This document shows positions 25,333-33,710 of a stretch of 64,000 bases of DNA, piece after piece. The stretch covers positions 248,001-312,000 of the forward strand of contig NZ_JABRXF010000002.1 of NCBI RefSeq assembly GCF_013266695.1, in the 5' to 3' direction. The notes beneath the pieces are model-generated. The model ran no database searches, was not told the origin of the DNA, and worked only from the letters and a program-made list of their open reading frames with translations. A program made the translations under genes and the position numbers. Source of the DNA: Hongsoonwoonella zoysiae (lineage in GTDB: Bacteria > Pseudomonadota > Alphaproteobacteria > Rhizobiales > Stappiaceae). The stretch's first letter is position 1. Each line of letters starts with the position of its first letter.

Positions 25333-26808
25333 ATGCTCAAGAGATTTGCCAAGTCGGAAGATGCAAGCGCTCTTGTCTATGTGACCGTACTATTGCCGGC
25401 CCTGATCGGCTTCGCCCTGCTCGCCGTCGACAGCTCGCGCGTCTACAACCTGCATTTCGACCTGCAGCAGGGGGCGGATTCCTTCGCGCTTGCCGCCGCC
25501 GCCGAACTGGACGGCACGAGCGATGCGATCATCCGCGCGAACCGGGCGATCGACAATCTCGTCACCAACCAGCATCACCTTTCGGACGCGGGCGCGGTGA
25601 CGTTCGACAGGCTCAGAGACCTGTCGGTGCGCTATCTTTCGGACCTGCCGGCCAGCGACGACTTACCCATTCTCGGAAGCATGGTCACCACGGACCCGGC
25701 GCTGGCGCGCTTCGTGGAGGTGACGGTAAACCCGACGGCGATCACCTCGATCTTCCCGGCGACGTTTCTGGGTGCGGCCTCGAACACCCATAACCCCAGC
25801 GCAAGCGCCGTGGCGGGCTTCGGCTCCGCCGTGTGCCAGTTCACCCCGCTTTATATCTGCAACCCTTATGAAGGCACCGGAACGACGCTGGAACAGGTGG
25901 TCAACACCCGCAGCCTGCGCCGGCGCATGATCCAGCTTCGCAAGAACGGCGGCAGCGGGGCGCAGAATTTCCCCGGAAACTACGGCTTCCTGCAGCCCTA
26001 TGACGGGCGCGGCGCGAACGCGCTGAAGGAATCCATCGCCCGCGTCAACCCGAACGCCTGCTTTTCGGCGAACGGCGTGGAACTGCGCACGGGCTTCATT
26101 GATTCCGTTCGCCACGCGCTCAACGTGCGCTTCGATATCTACGAGGGTTCCTTCAGCGGCAAAAAGAGCGATTCCTCCTATCGGCCGGCGCGCAACGTGC
26201 GCAAGGGCTACGACACCAGCAAGAACACCTGCAAACCGGACCTGGGCACGGATCCGACGCAATATCGCTCGCTTCCGTTAGACAATTGCTTCACCACCGG
26301 CACTTGCCAGACGCTCGGTGGCGGCAGCGGCGGCCGGCTGGGCGACGGCGACTACGACCTGACAGGTTATTGGAACGTAAACCACTCCGGGCGCCCGTTT
26401 CCCGCCGGATCCGGCTGGGCGGACACCTCCGCTTCGCGCCCGACGCGCTACGAAGTCTACAAGGCGGAGCTGGAAGACAACACGCTGATCCAGGACGCTT
26501 CGCCCGGCGGGGAAACGGGTGCTGCCCAATGCTACGCTGACCCCGGCGGCCTGAGCGACGATCCCGACAGGCGGCTGATCTACGGCGCGATCCTCAACTG
26601 CAACGAACTGGAGGCGAATTACGGGCCGATCACCGGCGGTTCCGCACCGCCGCTTCCGGTGGAGCGCTTTGCCAGCTTCTTTCTCGTCACGCCGCTGCCG
26701 ACAGGACCGGAGGACGATATCTTCATAGAGCTCGTCGACATCGACAGCGCGCAAGGCCTCGGCACGTTGCAGAATATCCGGCGCGACGACGTGCAGCTTT
26801 ACCGGTGA
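25333..26808 (+). CDS. TadG-like pilus assembly protein
   Basis: It starts with the Tad/TadG N-terminal module: ALVYVTVLLPALIGFALLAVDSSRVYNLHFDLQQGADSFALAAAAELDG, a single membrane anchor and a helical stalk. The remaining 400 residues are periplasmic, rich in Gly, Asn and Pro, with six or more cysteines (VCQFTPLYICNPYE, NTCKPDLG, NCFTTGTCQ) that could form disulfides. There is no von Willebrand MIDAS motif. It stands between the lipoprotein and tadE genes. A TTG at 25327 is an alternative start. Confidence 0.82.
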   Translation: MLKRFAKSEDASALVYVTVLLPALIGFALLAVDSSRVYNLHFDLQQGADSFALAAAAELDGTSDAIIRANRAIDNLVTNQHHLSDAGAVTFDRLRDLSVRYLSDLPASDDLPILGSMVTTDPALARFVEVTVNPTAITSIFPATFLGAASNTHNPSASAVAGFGSAVCQFTPLYICNPYEGTGTTLEQVVNTRSLRRRMIQLRKNGGSGAQNFPGNYGFLQPYDGRGANALKESIARVNPNACFSANGVELRTGFIDSVRHALNVRFDIYEGSFSGKKSDSSYRPARNVRKGYDTSKNTCKPDLGTDPTQYRSLPLDNCFTTGTCQTLGGGSGGRLGDGDYDLTGYWNVNHSGRPFPAGSGWADTSASRPTRYEVYKAELEDNTLIQDASPGGETGAAQCYADPGGLSDDPDRRLIYGAILNCNELEANYGPITGGSAPPLPVERFASFFLVTPLPTGPEDDIFIELVDIDSAQGLGTLQNIRRDDVQLYR

Positions 26809-26813
26809 CCGGC

Positions 26814-27335
26814 ATGAGATACTTCCGCCGCCGCCCGCCGAGAAGGCTTTTCCCCGCAAGAGCGCGCCGCTTTCGCCACTTCTTCTCGCGCGAGGACGGC
26901 GCTGTCCTGCTCGAGACGACGATCATGCTGCCGCTGCTGCTGACCCTTTGCGCAGGCGTCTTCGAGTTCGGATCGCTCTTTTACCAGCGCATGCTGGTGG
27001 AAACGGGCGTGCGCGACGCGGGGCGTTACATGTCGCGCTGCACGCTCGCCGGATGTTCGGAGGCGGTGGCGCGGAACATCGCCGTTTTCGGCAACCCGGG
27101 CGGCGGGGCAACGCCAAGGGTCGACGGCTGGACGACCGGGGACGTGACCTTTACCTATATCCAGACGACGAACAATGACGGCGCGGGAAACCGTCTCTAC
27201 CGCGGGGGCGGGCAGATCGTCACCGTCAGAGTGACCTCCACGGTGGCGCTCAGCAGCACCGGGCTTCTCGACTATCTAGGCCTTTCGCCCTGGGAGGTGA
27301 CAGCCACCCACGAGCAGCGAGTGGTGGGATGGTGA
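26814..27335 (+). CDS. TadE-like minor pseudopilin 1
   Basis: TadE family protein: a basic N-terminus, then REDGAVLLETTIMLPLLLTLCAGVFEFGSLFYQRMLVETGVRDAGRYMSRC, the TadE anchor with the Glu near the start of the hydrophobic segment. The rest is a small periplasmic domain with VTVRVTSTVAL. The GTG at 26805 overlaps the upstream stop; the ATG at 26814 is equally possible. It overlaps the following tadE-like gene by 7 bases. Confidence 0.85.
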   Translation: MRYFRRRPPRRLFPARARRFRHFFSREDGAVLLETTIMLPLLLTLCAGVFEFGSLFYQRMLVETGVRDAGRYMSRCTLAGCSEAVARNIAVFGNPGGGATPRVDGWTTGDVTFTYIQTTNNDGAGNRLYRGGGQIVTVRVTSTVALSSTGLLDYLGLSPWEVTATHEQRVVGW

Positions 27336-27964
27336 GGCGACGGCTCGAAGGCTTCCAAAGCCAAGAGGACGGGGCGGCCTTCGTTGAGATGGCGATCGTC
27401 ATCACACTGCTTCTTATCGTAACGCTCGGGTTCGTCGATTTCGGCTATGCGCTCTACCAGTGGAACCAGGCGTCCAAGGCAGTGCAGGTGGGCGCGAGGC
27501 TGGCGGTGGTTTCCGATCCGGTCGCCAGCAACATGGGCACGGTGGTTGCCGGGATCAACGCCGGCATCATTCCGGGCGAGCCGAGTGCCGCCTACAGTTT
27601 TGTCTGCGACGGCGGGACATCGAGCTGCACCAACGCCACCTACAGCGCCGCGGCCATGACACGTATCGTCGCCGGCGGCGACGGGGCGTGCGGCCCGCGC
27701 GCTCCAGGGGATCCAAGGCCGCTTGGCATGTGCGACGTCTATAGCGCCATCCAGCCGCAGAACGTGAGGGTGAGCTACACCTATAGCGGGCTTGGCTACG
27801 CGGGCAGGCCCAACGGGCCGGTGCCGACCGTGCAGGTGAGCCTGCAGAACCTGACTTTCGATTTCTTCTTCCTGGGCGGGCTGCTGGGTTTCGGCCAGAT
27901 CAACCTTCCCCCGATGACCGGAACGGCGACGGGCGAAGACCTTTCGTCAACTTTCACCAATTGA
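27329..27964 (+). CDS. TadE-like minor pseudopilin 2
   Basis: The anchor is EDGAAFVEMAIVITLLLIVTLGFVDFGYALYQWNQASKAVQVGARLAV, a TadE/TadF signature. The periplasmic part has a Cys pair (FVCDGGTSSCTNATYS) and another (GACGPRAPGDPRPLGMCDVY), likely disulfides. The 211-residue length is at the upper end for the family. It begins inside the preceding gene (ATGGTGA overlap), so the two pseudopilins are translationally coupled. Confidence 0.86.
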   Translation: MVRRRLEGFQSQEDGAAFVEMAIVITLLLIVTLGFVDFGYALYQWNQASKAVQVGARLAVVSDPVASNMGTVVAGINAGIIPGEPSAAYSFVCDGGTSSCTNATYSAAAMTRIVAGGDGACGPRAPGDPRPLGMCDVYSAIQPQNVRVSYTYSGLGYAGRPNGPVPTVQVSLQNLTFDFFFLGGLLGFGQINLPPMTGTATGEDLSSTFTN

Positions 27965-27974
27965 CAAGAGGCCG

Positions 27975-29153
27975 GTGCCAAAGCGCATGACCAGCGAACG
28001 TACGATCCTTGCGGTTTCCGACGATCCGTCGTTTTCCGAAACGGCCCTGTCCGCGCTTGCGGCGCGCCCGTCCTACCGTGTGCGAACCTCTTCGCCGAGC
28101 GACTTCGCCAAGCTTTCGACGCAGGATATCCACGGCATCGCCGATCTCGTCGTCGTGAGCATCGACGGCGGCGAATGGCTCGGCCAGCCGGAATTCACCG
28201 AAGGGCTCAGGCGGCTGGAGATCCCGTTCATCGTCGTTTCCGGCGAGTTGAGCGCGGATGGCCTTCGCCGCGTCGTCCAGCTCAATGCCGCCGACTGGCT
28301 GCAGGAACCGGTAGATCCCTCGCAGCTCATGGAAGCGGTCAGCGCCCAACTGGGCGGCCAGAACGCCCGCAAATCCCGCGTCGCGTCGTTTCTTCCAGCG
28401 GTGGGCGGGGCCGGGGCCACGTCTCTTTCCATCATGGCGGCGGCATCCGTGGCCAAACGGTCAAAGGCCGACGAGGCGGAGGTGTGCCTCGTCGATCTCT
28501 CCTTCGGCCGGGCGGCGGCAGGAAACTACCTGGACCTGACCAACCAGGAATTCGACGCCATGGAACTCGCCCACCATCCCGAGCGTATCGACCTCGAATT
28601 GCTCGACATCGTGAAGCGTGAGCATCCGCTCGGTTTCGCCGTGCTCTCCTTTCACTGTCCCGAACTCGACTGGTCGCCGGAGGCATCGGAGTTCATCTAT
28701 CGCCTGCTCGACAATGTCGCGTTCCGCTATCCCTACACGATCATCGACCTGCCCTCGCACCACACGGCCTGGCGGGCGTCGGTGGTCAAGGCGTGCGATG
28801 TGGTCGCGATGGTGACAGAGGCCAATGTGCCCGGACTTCGCTATTGCAGGGGTCTGCGCAACGAACTTATCGAGGCGGGGGCAGATCCCGCGAGGATCGA
28901 GGTCATCGTCAACAAATTTCACGGCGGCCTGCTGTCGCGCGGGCTTTCGAAAGACGAGATCAGGAAGGTGTTCGCGAACGCGGAGATCGTATTCCTGCCG
29001 GAAGACGGGAAGACGGCGTCGGAAGCCATGAACCGGGGCCTGCCCTGGCAGGAGGTGAACGGCCGCTCGGCGACGGCGAAGGCGCTTGACGCCTGGCTCG
29101 GGCAGCATCTGTTCGAGCGCAAGAAACGAAGCTTCTGGGGAGGACGCTCATGA
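27975..29153 (+). CDS. cpaE: Pilus localisation ATPase CpaE (TadZ)
   Basis: An N-terminal receiver-like domain (TILAVSDDPSFSETALSAL) is followed by a ParA/MinD ATPase domain. The nucleotide loop is PAVGGAGATSLSIMAAASVA, a deviant Walker A lacking the usual GKT, as is common in CpaE/TadZ. Further ATPase motifs are CLVDLSFGRAAAGNYLDL and YTIIDLPSHHTAWRAS. CpaE directs the pilus machine to the cell pole in Caulobacter. A 4-base ATGA overlap links it to the next gene. Confidence 0.93.
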   Translation: MPKRMTSERTILAVSDDPSFSETALSALAARPSYRVRTSSPSDFAKLSTQDIHGIADLVVVSIDGGEWLGQPEFTEGLRRLEIPFIVVSGELSADGLRRVVQLNAADWLQEPVDPSQLMEAVSAQLGGQNARKSRVASFLPAVGGAGATSLSIMAAASVAKRSKADEAEVCLVDLSFGRAAAGNYLDLTNQEFDAMELAHHPERIDLELLDIVKREHPLGFAVLSFHCPELDWSPEASEFIYRLLDNVAFRYPYTIIDLPSHHTAWRASVVKACDVVAMVTEANVPGLRYCRGLRNELIEAGADPARIEVIVNKFHGGLLSRGLSKDEIRKVFANAEIVFLPEDGKTASEAMNRGLPWQEVNGRSATAKALDAWLGQHLFERKKRSFWGGRS

Positions 29154-29749
29154 ATACCATGCGAAGGACCGCCAGGGACCGCCACGCGCGGCGAACCTTT
29201 TCCGTGTGTTCCGTCTGCGCGGCGGCGATGCTGATTTCCCTTTTTGGCGCGCAACGCGTGAGCGCCGGGGACCCCTTCGCGGTTCCCAAGACACTGGGCC
29301 CGCAAAGCCGCCAGGAAGTCGCCTATTCCGAAGCGGCGAGCGCGGGGACGATCGTCGTCGATACGCAGGCGCGCGTGCTTTACCTCGTCACCCGCAAGGG
29401 AACGGCGCTGAAATACGACATCGGCGTCGGGCGCGAGGGTTTCGGCTGGAGCGGAACGACGAGAGTGGGCGCCAAGCGCGAGTGGCCGGACTGGCGTCCG
29501 CCCTCCGACATGCGGGCGCGAAACCCTTCGCTGCCGGAATTCGTACCGGCGGGGCCGCATAATCCGCTCGGCGCGCGTGCGATCTACCTCTACCAGGGAG
29601 GACGCGACACGCTCTACCGTATCCACGGAACGAACGACAATGGCGCCGTCGGGCAGGCCGTGACGTCCGGCTGTTTCCGGCTGAGCAACCGCGATGTGAT
29701 AGATCTCTACGAACGGGTGAACGTCGGTGCGACGGTGATTGTGCGATAG
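29150..29749 (+). CDS. L,D-transpeptidase at the end of the pilus operon
   Basis: YkuD-fold enzyme that makes 3-3 crosslinks in peptidoglycan or attaches proteins to it. A signal peptide (about residues 1-40) precedes TIVVDTQARVLYLVTRKGTALKYDIGVGREGFGWSG, and the active site shows HGTNDNGAVGQAVTSGCFRLSNRDVIDLYERV, i.e. the HxN and SGCFR motifs with the catalytic Cys. The ATG overlaps the stop of cpaE, so it is translationally coupled to the pilus operon. A wall-remodelling role during pilus passage is an inference. Confidence 0.9.
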   Translation: MNTMRRTARDRHARRTFSVCSVCAAAMLISLFGAQRVSAGDPFAVPKTLGPQSRQEVAYSEAASAGTIVVDTQARVLYLVTRKGTALKYDIGVGREGFGWSGTTRVGAKREWPDWRPPSDMRARNPSLPEFVPAGPHNPLGARAIYLYQGGRDTLYRIHGTNDNGAVGQAVTSGCFRLSNRDVIDLYERVNVGATVIVR

Positions 29750-29817
29750 CGGGCGGGACAGCGTGCTTTCGACGCGAATAGTCGACACACAATCAATATC
29801 TTCAGCATGTTCTCCTT

Positions 29818-29842
29818 GCGAAATCCGACACTGAGATTTCGC
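29818..29842. terminator. Hairpin between convergent L,D-transpeptidase and beta-barrel genes
   Basis: GCGAAATC and GATTTCGC form an 8-bp stem with a nine-base loop in the gap between the two converging genes. No long U-tract follows on either strand. Confidence 0.35.
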
Positions 29843-29914
29843 GAGATATGCTTCGGGTGCCGCCTCTGTCGCAGGCGCTCCCCAACATTGCGTTGACGGA
29901 GGGCGGCAAGCCGT

Positions 29915-30604
29915 TCAGAAACGGTAGCGGAACGTCGCGCGGACGGTGTGTCCCGAAATCTCCTGCTCGACGCTCTGGCCCGTGGCGGCGATGCCATAGG
30001 TTTTTTCGCCGAGGTTGAAATAGAGATATTCGATGCCGATGGCATCCCGTGTGGTCAAAAGATATTCAACCCCGCCGCCGAGGGCATATCCAAAGCGCCA
30101 TTCCTCGTCCTTGACAGTCGTAAAAGGCGCGGGCCCGGGAGGACCGGCGTAAAGTTCGGTCTCCACCTGGCCGGCGGCAAGACCGACCGTCGCAAAGGTC
30201 ATGAAACGCTGGTAGCGATAGCCAATGCGTCCGCGCAGCGTTGAAAACCAGTTCAGCTTGCTGTGCATTATGAGCTGGGGCGCAAGGATGGACGGATCGA
30301 CCACCGGCCCACGATCGTCCCAAGTGTTGATCTCCACATCGGCGAGCACGCCGAAAACGACCCTGCTGAATTCGCGGTCGTATCCCACGGAAAGCCCGCC
30401 GGAAAATTCGGTCGCGCCGGAATCATTGCTCGGCGGGGCGAGAAGCTCGGTCCAGGCGGCGCCCAGATGCGCGCCCCAGTAAAATCCGTCCCACGCGTAG
30501 ACGGGCTTGCTTATGATGAACGGATTGGCCGAAGCGGTTCTTTGCGGAACGCAAAACAGAAGAAGCAGGCATACGCAAAAACTTAAAAATACACGCACGC
30601 TCAC
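29915..30604 (-). CDS. Outer membrane beta-barrel protein
   Basis: A signal peptide (VCLLLLFCVPQRTASA) precedes alternating beta strands such as YAWDGFYWGAHLGAAWTE, FSGGLSVGYDREFSRVVFGVLADVEIN and LRGRIGYRYQRFMTFATVGLAAGQVETEL. The protein ends in RATFRYRF with the terminal Phe needed for BAM. This is the small Omp25/Opacity-like porin type of Rhizobiales (229 residues). The start is a GTG at 30604. Upstream is a palindrome that also fits a TTAA-N7-TTAA box. Confidence 0.88.
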   Translation of the reverse strand: MSVRVFLSFCVCLLLLFCVPQRTASANPFIISKPVYAWDGFYWGAHLGAAWTELLAPPSNDSGATEFSGGLSVGYDREFSRVVFGVLADVEINTWDDRGPVVDPSILAPQLIMHSKLNWFSTLRGRIGYRYQRFMTFATVGLAAGQVETELYAGPPGPAPFTTVKDEEWRFGYALGGGVEYLLTTRDAIGIEYLYFNLGEKTYGIAATGQSVEQEISGHTVRATFRYRF

Positions 30605-30696
30605 ACACCCTTCAGTCCGAAGACTCGCTGCTTCCGGTCTGTTTTCCGACGATCTCTTCTTTTATCTCAACTTGCAGGTATCGAGAATGCATCCTG

Positions 30697-30719
30697 CGCA
30701 TTAATTCGCGATTAATGCG
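30697..30719. promoter_or_regulatory. Perfect palindrome containing a CtrA-type box
   Basis: Two 9-bp arms, CGCATTAAT and ATTAATGCG, around TCGCG. Inside them TTAA-N7-TTAAT (30701-30716) fits the CtrA pattern but for the last base. It is 93 bases before the beta-barrel gene and about 20 bases before the membrane protein gene, so it could serve either. Confidence 0.45.
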
Positions 30720-30739
30720 TTTTTGCCACACTCTATTGC

Positions 30740-31345
30740 ATGAGAAAAATCGAACGTTGCGCCTCGATATTCCCGGCAGTCGTCTTTTTCTGGCTGGCAA
30801 TGTTGCTTGGTTCGTCGATGCTTCTGGGAGACTTTCCGTCGAGTTCGACGCTCTGGGCAATCCAGCTGGAATTGCGGCCGGAGTTTCGCGGGCTTTTCTA
30901 CGGTCTTGAGACGGATCTCGGGCTGAGTGGCGCCAGGCTTTTGTTTGCGTTCGCCTGCGCGGGCGCTTTCTCGCTTCTCGCGGCGGTATCACGAAATCGG
31001 GTTGGGCTGTTCCTGAGCGCGCATGGCGCGGTTATCACCCTTGGCGTTGCAGCCTATTCGGGGGAACCGGTGGCGGATTATGCCCTCTATTCCCTGACCG
31101 GCGGCCCGGCTGCGACCGTGTTCGCCCTGCCGGTGCTCATCGCCTGCGCTTCGGTGCATCGCAAGTTCCTGAATGAAATTCGCGAGATACGGGCGGAGCG
31201 TCAATCGAGGCAGGCAATCGCCCAACTCAGGCGTATGGCCCAGGATATGCGCGACGCGATCGCCACACCTGACGAGAGTGATATGGCCGGTTATTCCTCT
31301 CACGGTTCTTCCCAGGGAGCGGCCCCCCGTCAAGGGGTGGTGTAA
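30740..31345 (+). CDS. Membrane protein of unknown function
   Basis: A 201-residue protein with about four membrane segments (FPAVVFFWLAMLLGSSMLL, LLFAFACAGAFSLLAAV, GLFLSAHGAVITLGVAAY, ATVFALPVLIACASV) and a charged, helical C-terminal tail of about 55 residues (EIREIRAERQSRQAIAQLRRM) likely in the cytoplasm. Its last 16 bases overlap the convergent penicillin-binding protein gene. No family was recognised. Confidence 0.62.
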   Translation: MRKIERCASIFPAVVFFWLAMLLGSSMLLGDFPSSSTLWAIQLELRPEFRGLFYGLETDLGLSGARLLFAFACAGAFSLLAAVSRNRVGLFLSAHGAVITLGVAAYSGEPVADYALYSLTGGPAATVFALPVLIACASVHRKFLNEIREIRAERQSRQAIAQLRRMAQDMRDAIATPDESDMAGYSSHGSSQGAAPRQGVV

Positions 31346-33390
31346 GGCCGGGGAATGCCGGCATCGGAAAGGCCTTCCGGCGTTGGGTCCACGGTTTCTT
31401 CCACACCTTCCGTATCCGGATCGGCGGTTTCCTGCCAACCGAACAGGGCTTCCGCGCCGGGCGCGGTTTGCGCCGGATCATCCGGCAAAACGCCGCCGTC
31501 CGTCATCAGATCTACCACCACCGGCGTTTCGATCACCCTGAAGAACGAGCCTTCGCCGCTGGCGCCGGAAAGCCGGAAGGGCCCTTCATCCGCCGGGTTG
31601 TCCGCCAGAAGGCCATTTATCCGGGGCCATTCCTCTGCCTGCGCGAGGGGCAAGGCCTCGGTCATGAAATCATGCCAGATGCGGGCGGGAAGCGAACCGC
31701 CGGTCACGCGTTTCATGGGGCTGTTATCGTCGTTGCCGACCCATACGCCCACCACGAGATCGCCCGCGAAGCCGATAAACCAGGCATCCCGATAATCCTG
31801 GCTCGTACCGGTCTTGCCGTAGGCTGGAACCGAAAGCCGCGCCCGACCGCCTGTGCCCCGCTCCACGACGTCACGGAGGATTTCAACCAGCATTTCGCGA
31901 TGGTGAAGCCTCCGCAGGGGCTGGGCGGGACGTTGCCGGTAGCTTCCGAAAGGCTTGAGCCCGGTCATGCCCGAAGCAACGCTTGCATAAGCGCCGGTCA
32001 ATTCCAGCAGCGTAACACCGGATGTTCCGAGCGCAAGGCTGTCTACCTTGCGAAGCGGGCTTTCAATGCCGAGATCGCGCGCGGCACGCATGACCGCGTC
32101 AAGACCCACCGACCGCGCGATGCGAACCGCGATCGTGTTGATCGACTTCGCGAAAGCTTCGCGCAGAGTGATATAGCCGTAGGACTTTCGCGTGTAGTTG
32201 CGGGGCAGCCAGTCGTCGGATGTGCCTCGCTCGTCGAATGCGTATTCGTCCGGCAGGTAGCCCGCTCTGAAGGCGGCAAGATAAACCGGGAGCTTGAAAG
32301 CGGAACCGGGCTGACGCAGCGCCTGAAAGGCACGGTTGAACGCACTGGAGCGGCGGTCTCTGCCCCCGACCATGGCCAGGACCGGGCCGCTGGAATGCAT
32401 GGCGACAAGGGCCGCTTGGCCTACGTTCAGCCGCTTTCCTTGGGACGCAAGGGCCTTTTCGATCACCTTGTCCGCGATATTCTGCAGCGGGCGGCTGAGC
32501 GTCGTTTCAAGGGCTATGTCGTCGTGACCTTCGTAATGGTGAGTGAGGGCGATCCAATGCGCGAACCACGCCCCCGTTTGCGTTTCGGCTTTGCCTTGGC
32601 GTAAGGCGATGGGCCGGGTGCGCGCCGCCTGCGCCGCTTCACGCGGCAGTTTGCCGTTCCTCACCATCGCCGCGATAACGAGGTCGGCACGCGCAAGCGC
32701 GTCTTCCGGATTTTGCAAGGGGTTCAGTCTGGTAGGCGCTTTCAGAAGGCCAACCAGCAATGCCGCTTCGCGGACGGTCAGGTCCTTTACGGGCTTGGCG
32801 AAGTAGAGATCCGCGGCGCCAGACAGACCGACGACGCCCGATCCGAAATAGGCGGAGTTCAAATACCGGAGGAGAATTCCCTCCTTGCTCAGGTTCGCCT
32901 CCATGCGAAGCGCAAGGATAAGTTCCTGCAGTTTTCTTTCGAAGGTGCGTTCCGGGCCGAGGTAGAGGTTCTTCGCAAGCTGCTGGGTGAGGGTGCTTCC
33001 GCCTTCAAGAATTTTCCCGGCTTCGAGATTTCGCCAGGCGGCGCGCAAGATGCCAAGCGGATCAATTCCGAAATGCGAATAAAAGCGCTTGTCTTCCATA
33101 CTCACGAGCGCGTCGATAACGTGTTGCGGAAGGTTTTGCGCCGTTACGTCTTCCTTGCGATAAGGCCCGTAGGACGCGAAAGGCGCACCATCGGAAGCCA
33201 GCAGCGTCACGGTTGGATTGCGACGGACCGTATCGCGGAAGTCTGCCGGCAGATCCCATGCAATGAGGACGCAATAGGAAAGAACGGCAAGGCCAAGCGC
33301 CAGAAATGCGCTGAACAGCGTGCTGCCGATGGCTCTGGCCAAGGGGGGCCTACGCTTGCGGCCGAGGGCTTTCTTCACACGCAACGTCAT
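31330..33390 (-). CDS. Class A penicillin-binding protein (PBP1A-type)
   Basis: Bifunctional peptidoglycan polymerase. After an N-terminal anchor (FSAFLALGLAVLSYCVLIAW), the GT51 transglycosylase has the catalytic Glu in SMEDKRFYSHFGIDPLGILRA and GGSTLTQQLAKNL. The transpeptidase has the SxxK serine in RQPGSAFKLPVYL, SIN in AKSINTIAVRIA and KTG in YGKTGTSQDYRDAWFIG. The 686-residue length is normal; the Pro/Glu-rich C-terminal tail is probably unstructured. Promoter and start lie near 33390. Confidence 0.93.
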   Translation of the reverse strand: MTLRVKKALGRKRRPPLARAIGSTLFSAFLALGLAVLSYCVLIAWDLPADFRDTVRRNPTVTLLASDGAPFASYGPYRKEDVTAQNLPQHVIDALVSMEDKRFYSHFGIDPLGILRAAWRNLEAGKILEGGSTLTQQLAKNLYLGPERTFERKLQELILALRMEANLSKEGILLRYLNSAYFGSGVVGLSGAADLYFAKPVKDLTVREAALLVGLLKAPTRLNPLQNPEDALARADLVIAAMVRNGKLPREAAQAARTRPIALRQGKAETQTGAWFAHWIALTHHYEGHDDIALETTLSRPLQNIADKVIEKALASQGKRLNVGQAALVAMHSSGPVLAMVGGRDRRSSAFNRAFQALRQPGSAFKLPVYLAAFRAGYLPDEYAFDERGTSDDWLPRNYTRKSYGYITLREAFAKSINTIAVRIARSVGLDAVMRAARDLGIESPLRKVDSLALGTSGVTLLELTGAYASVASGMTGLKPFGSYRQRPAQPLRRLHHREMLVEILRDVVERGTGGRARLSVPAYGKTGTSQDYRDAWFIGFAGDLVVGVWVGNDDNSPMKRVTGGSLPARIWHDFMTEALPLAQAEEWPRINGLLADNPADEGPFRLSGASGEGSFFRVIETPVVVDLMTDGGVLPDDPAQTAPGAEALFGWQETADPDTEGVEETVDPTPEGLSDAGIPRPYTTP

Positions 33391-33710
33391 TAGGTCGCCC
33401 GGATCATTCGGCTATCGGATTGGAGTGTTTTTTCGCAAACAATCGCTCGCCTCCAAGGCACCGACATTTCGTCACCGTTATGATAGTCATGTAAGTGCCG
33501 CTAGGATAGTTGCGCTCCTGGGCCGACGCCGACGATATATTGGCCGCTGGCGTTCCGGATGGAGCCGCTATCCGCTGTCCACCCTATCCATTATATCCAT
33601 CTGAAATCCGTAGTCGGGCTGGCTGGAAACTTCCAGGTGCCCACAATCCACGCTTAAGGTGTTATCGATCGGACGGTTCATGACCGGCCAGTCGGTCGGG
33701 AGGCGACATT
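33391..33710. other. Divergent intergenic region
   Basis: No gene is supported between the penicillin-binding protein and the M24 peptidase. A near-perfect palindrome CTGGAAACTTCCAG (33623-33636) lies 75 bases before the peptidase start and could be an operator. GGGAGG precedes that start by seven bases. Confidence 0.4.
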
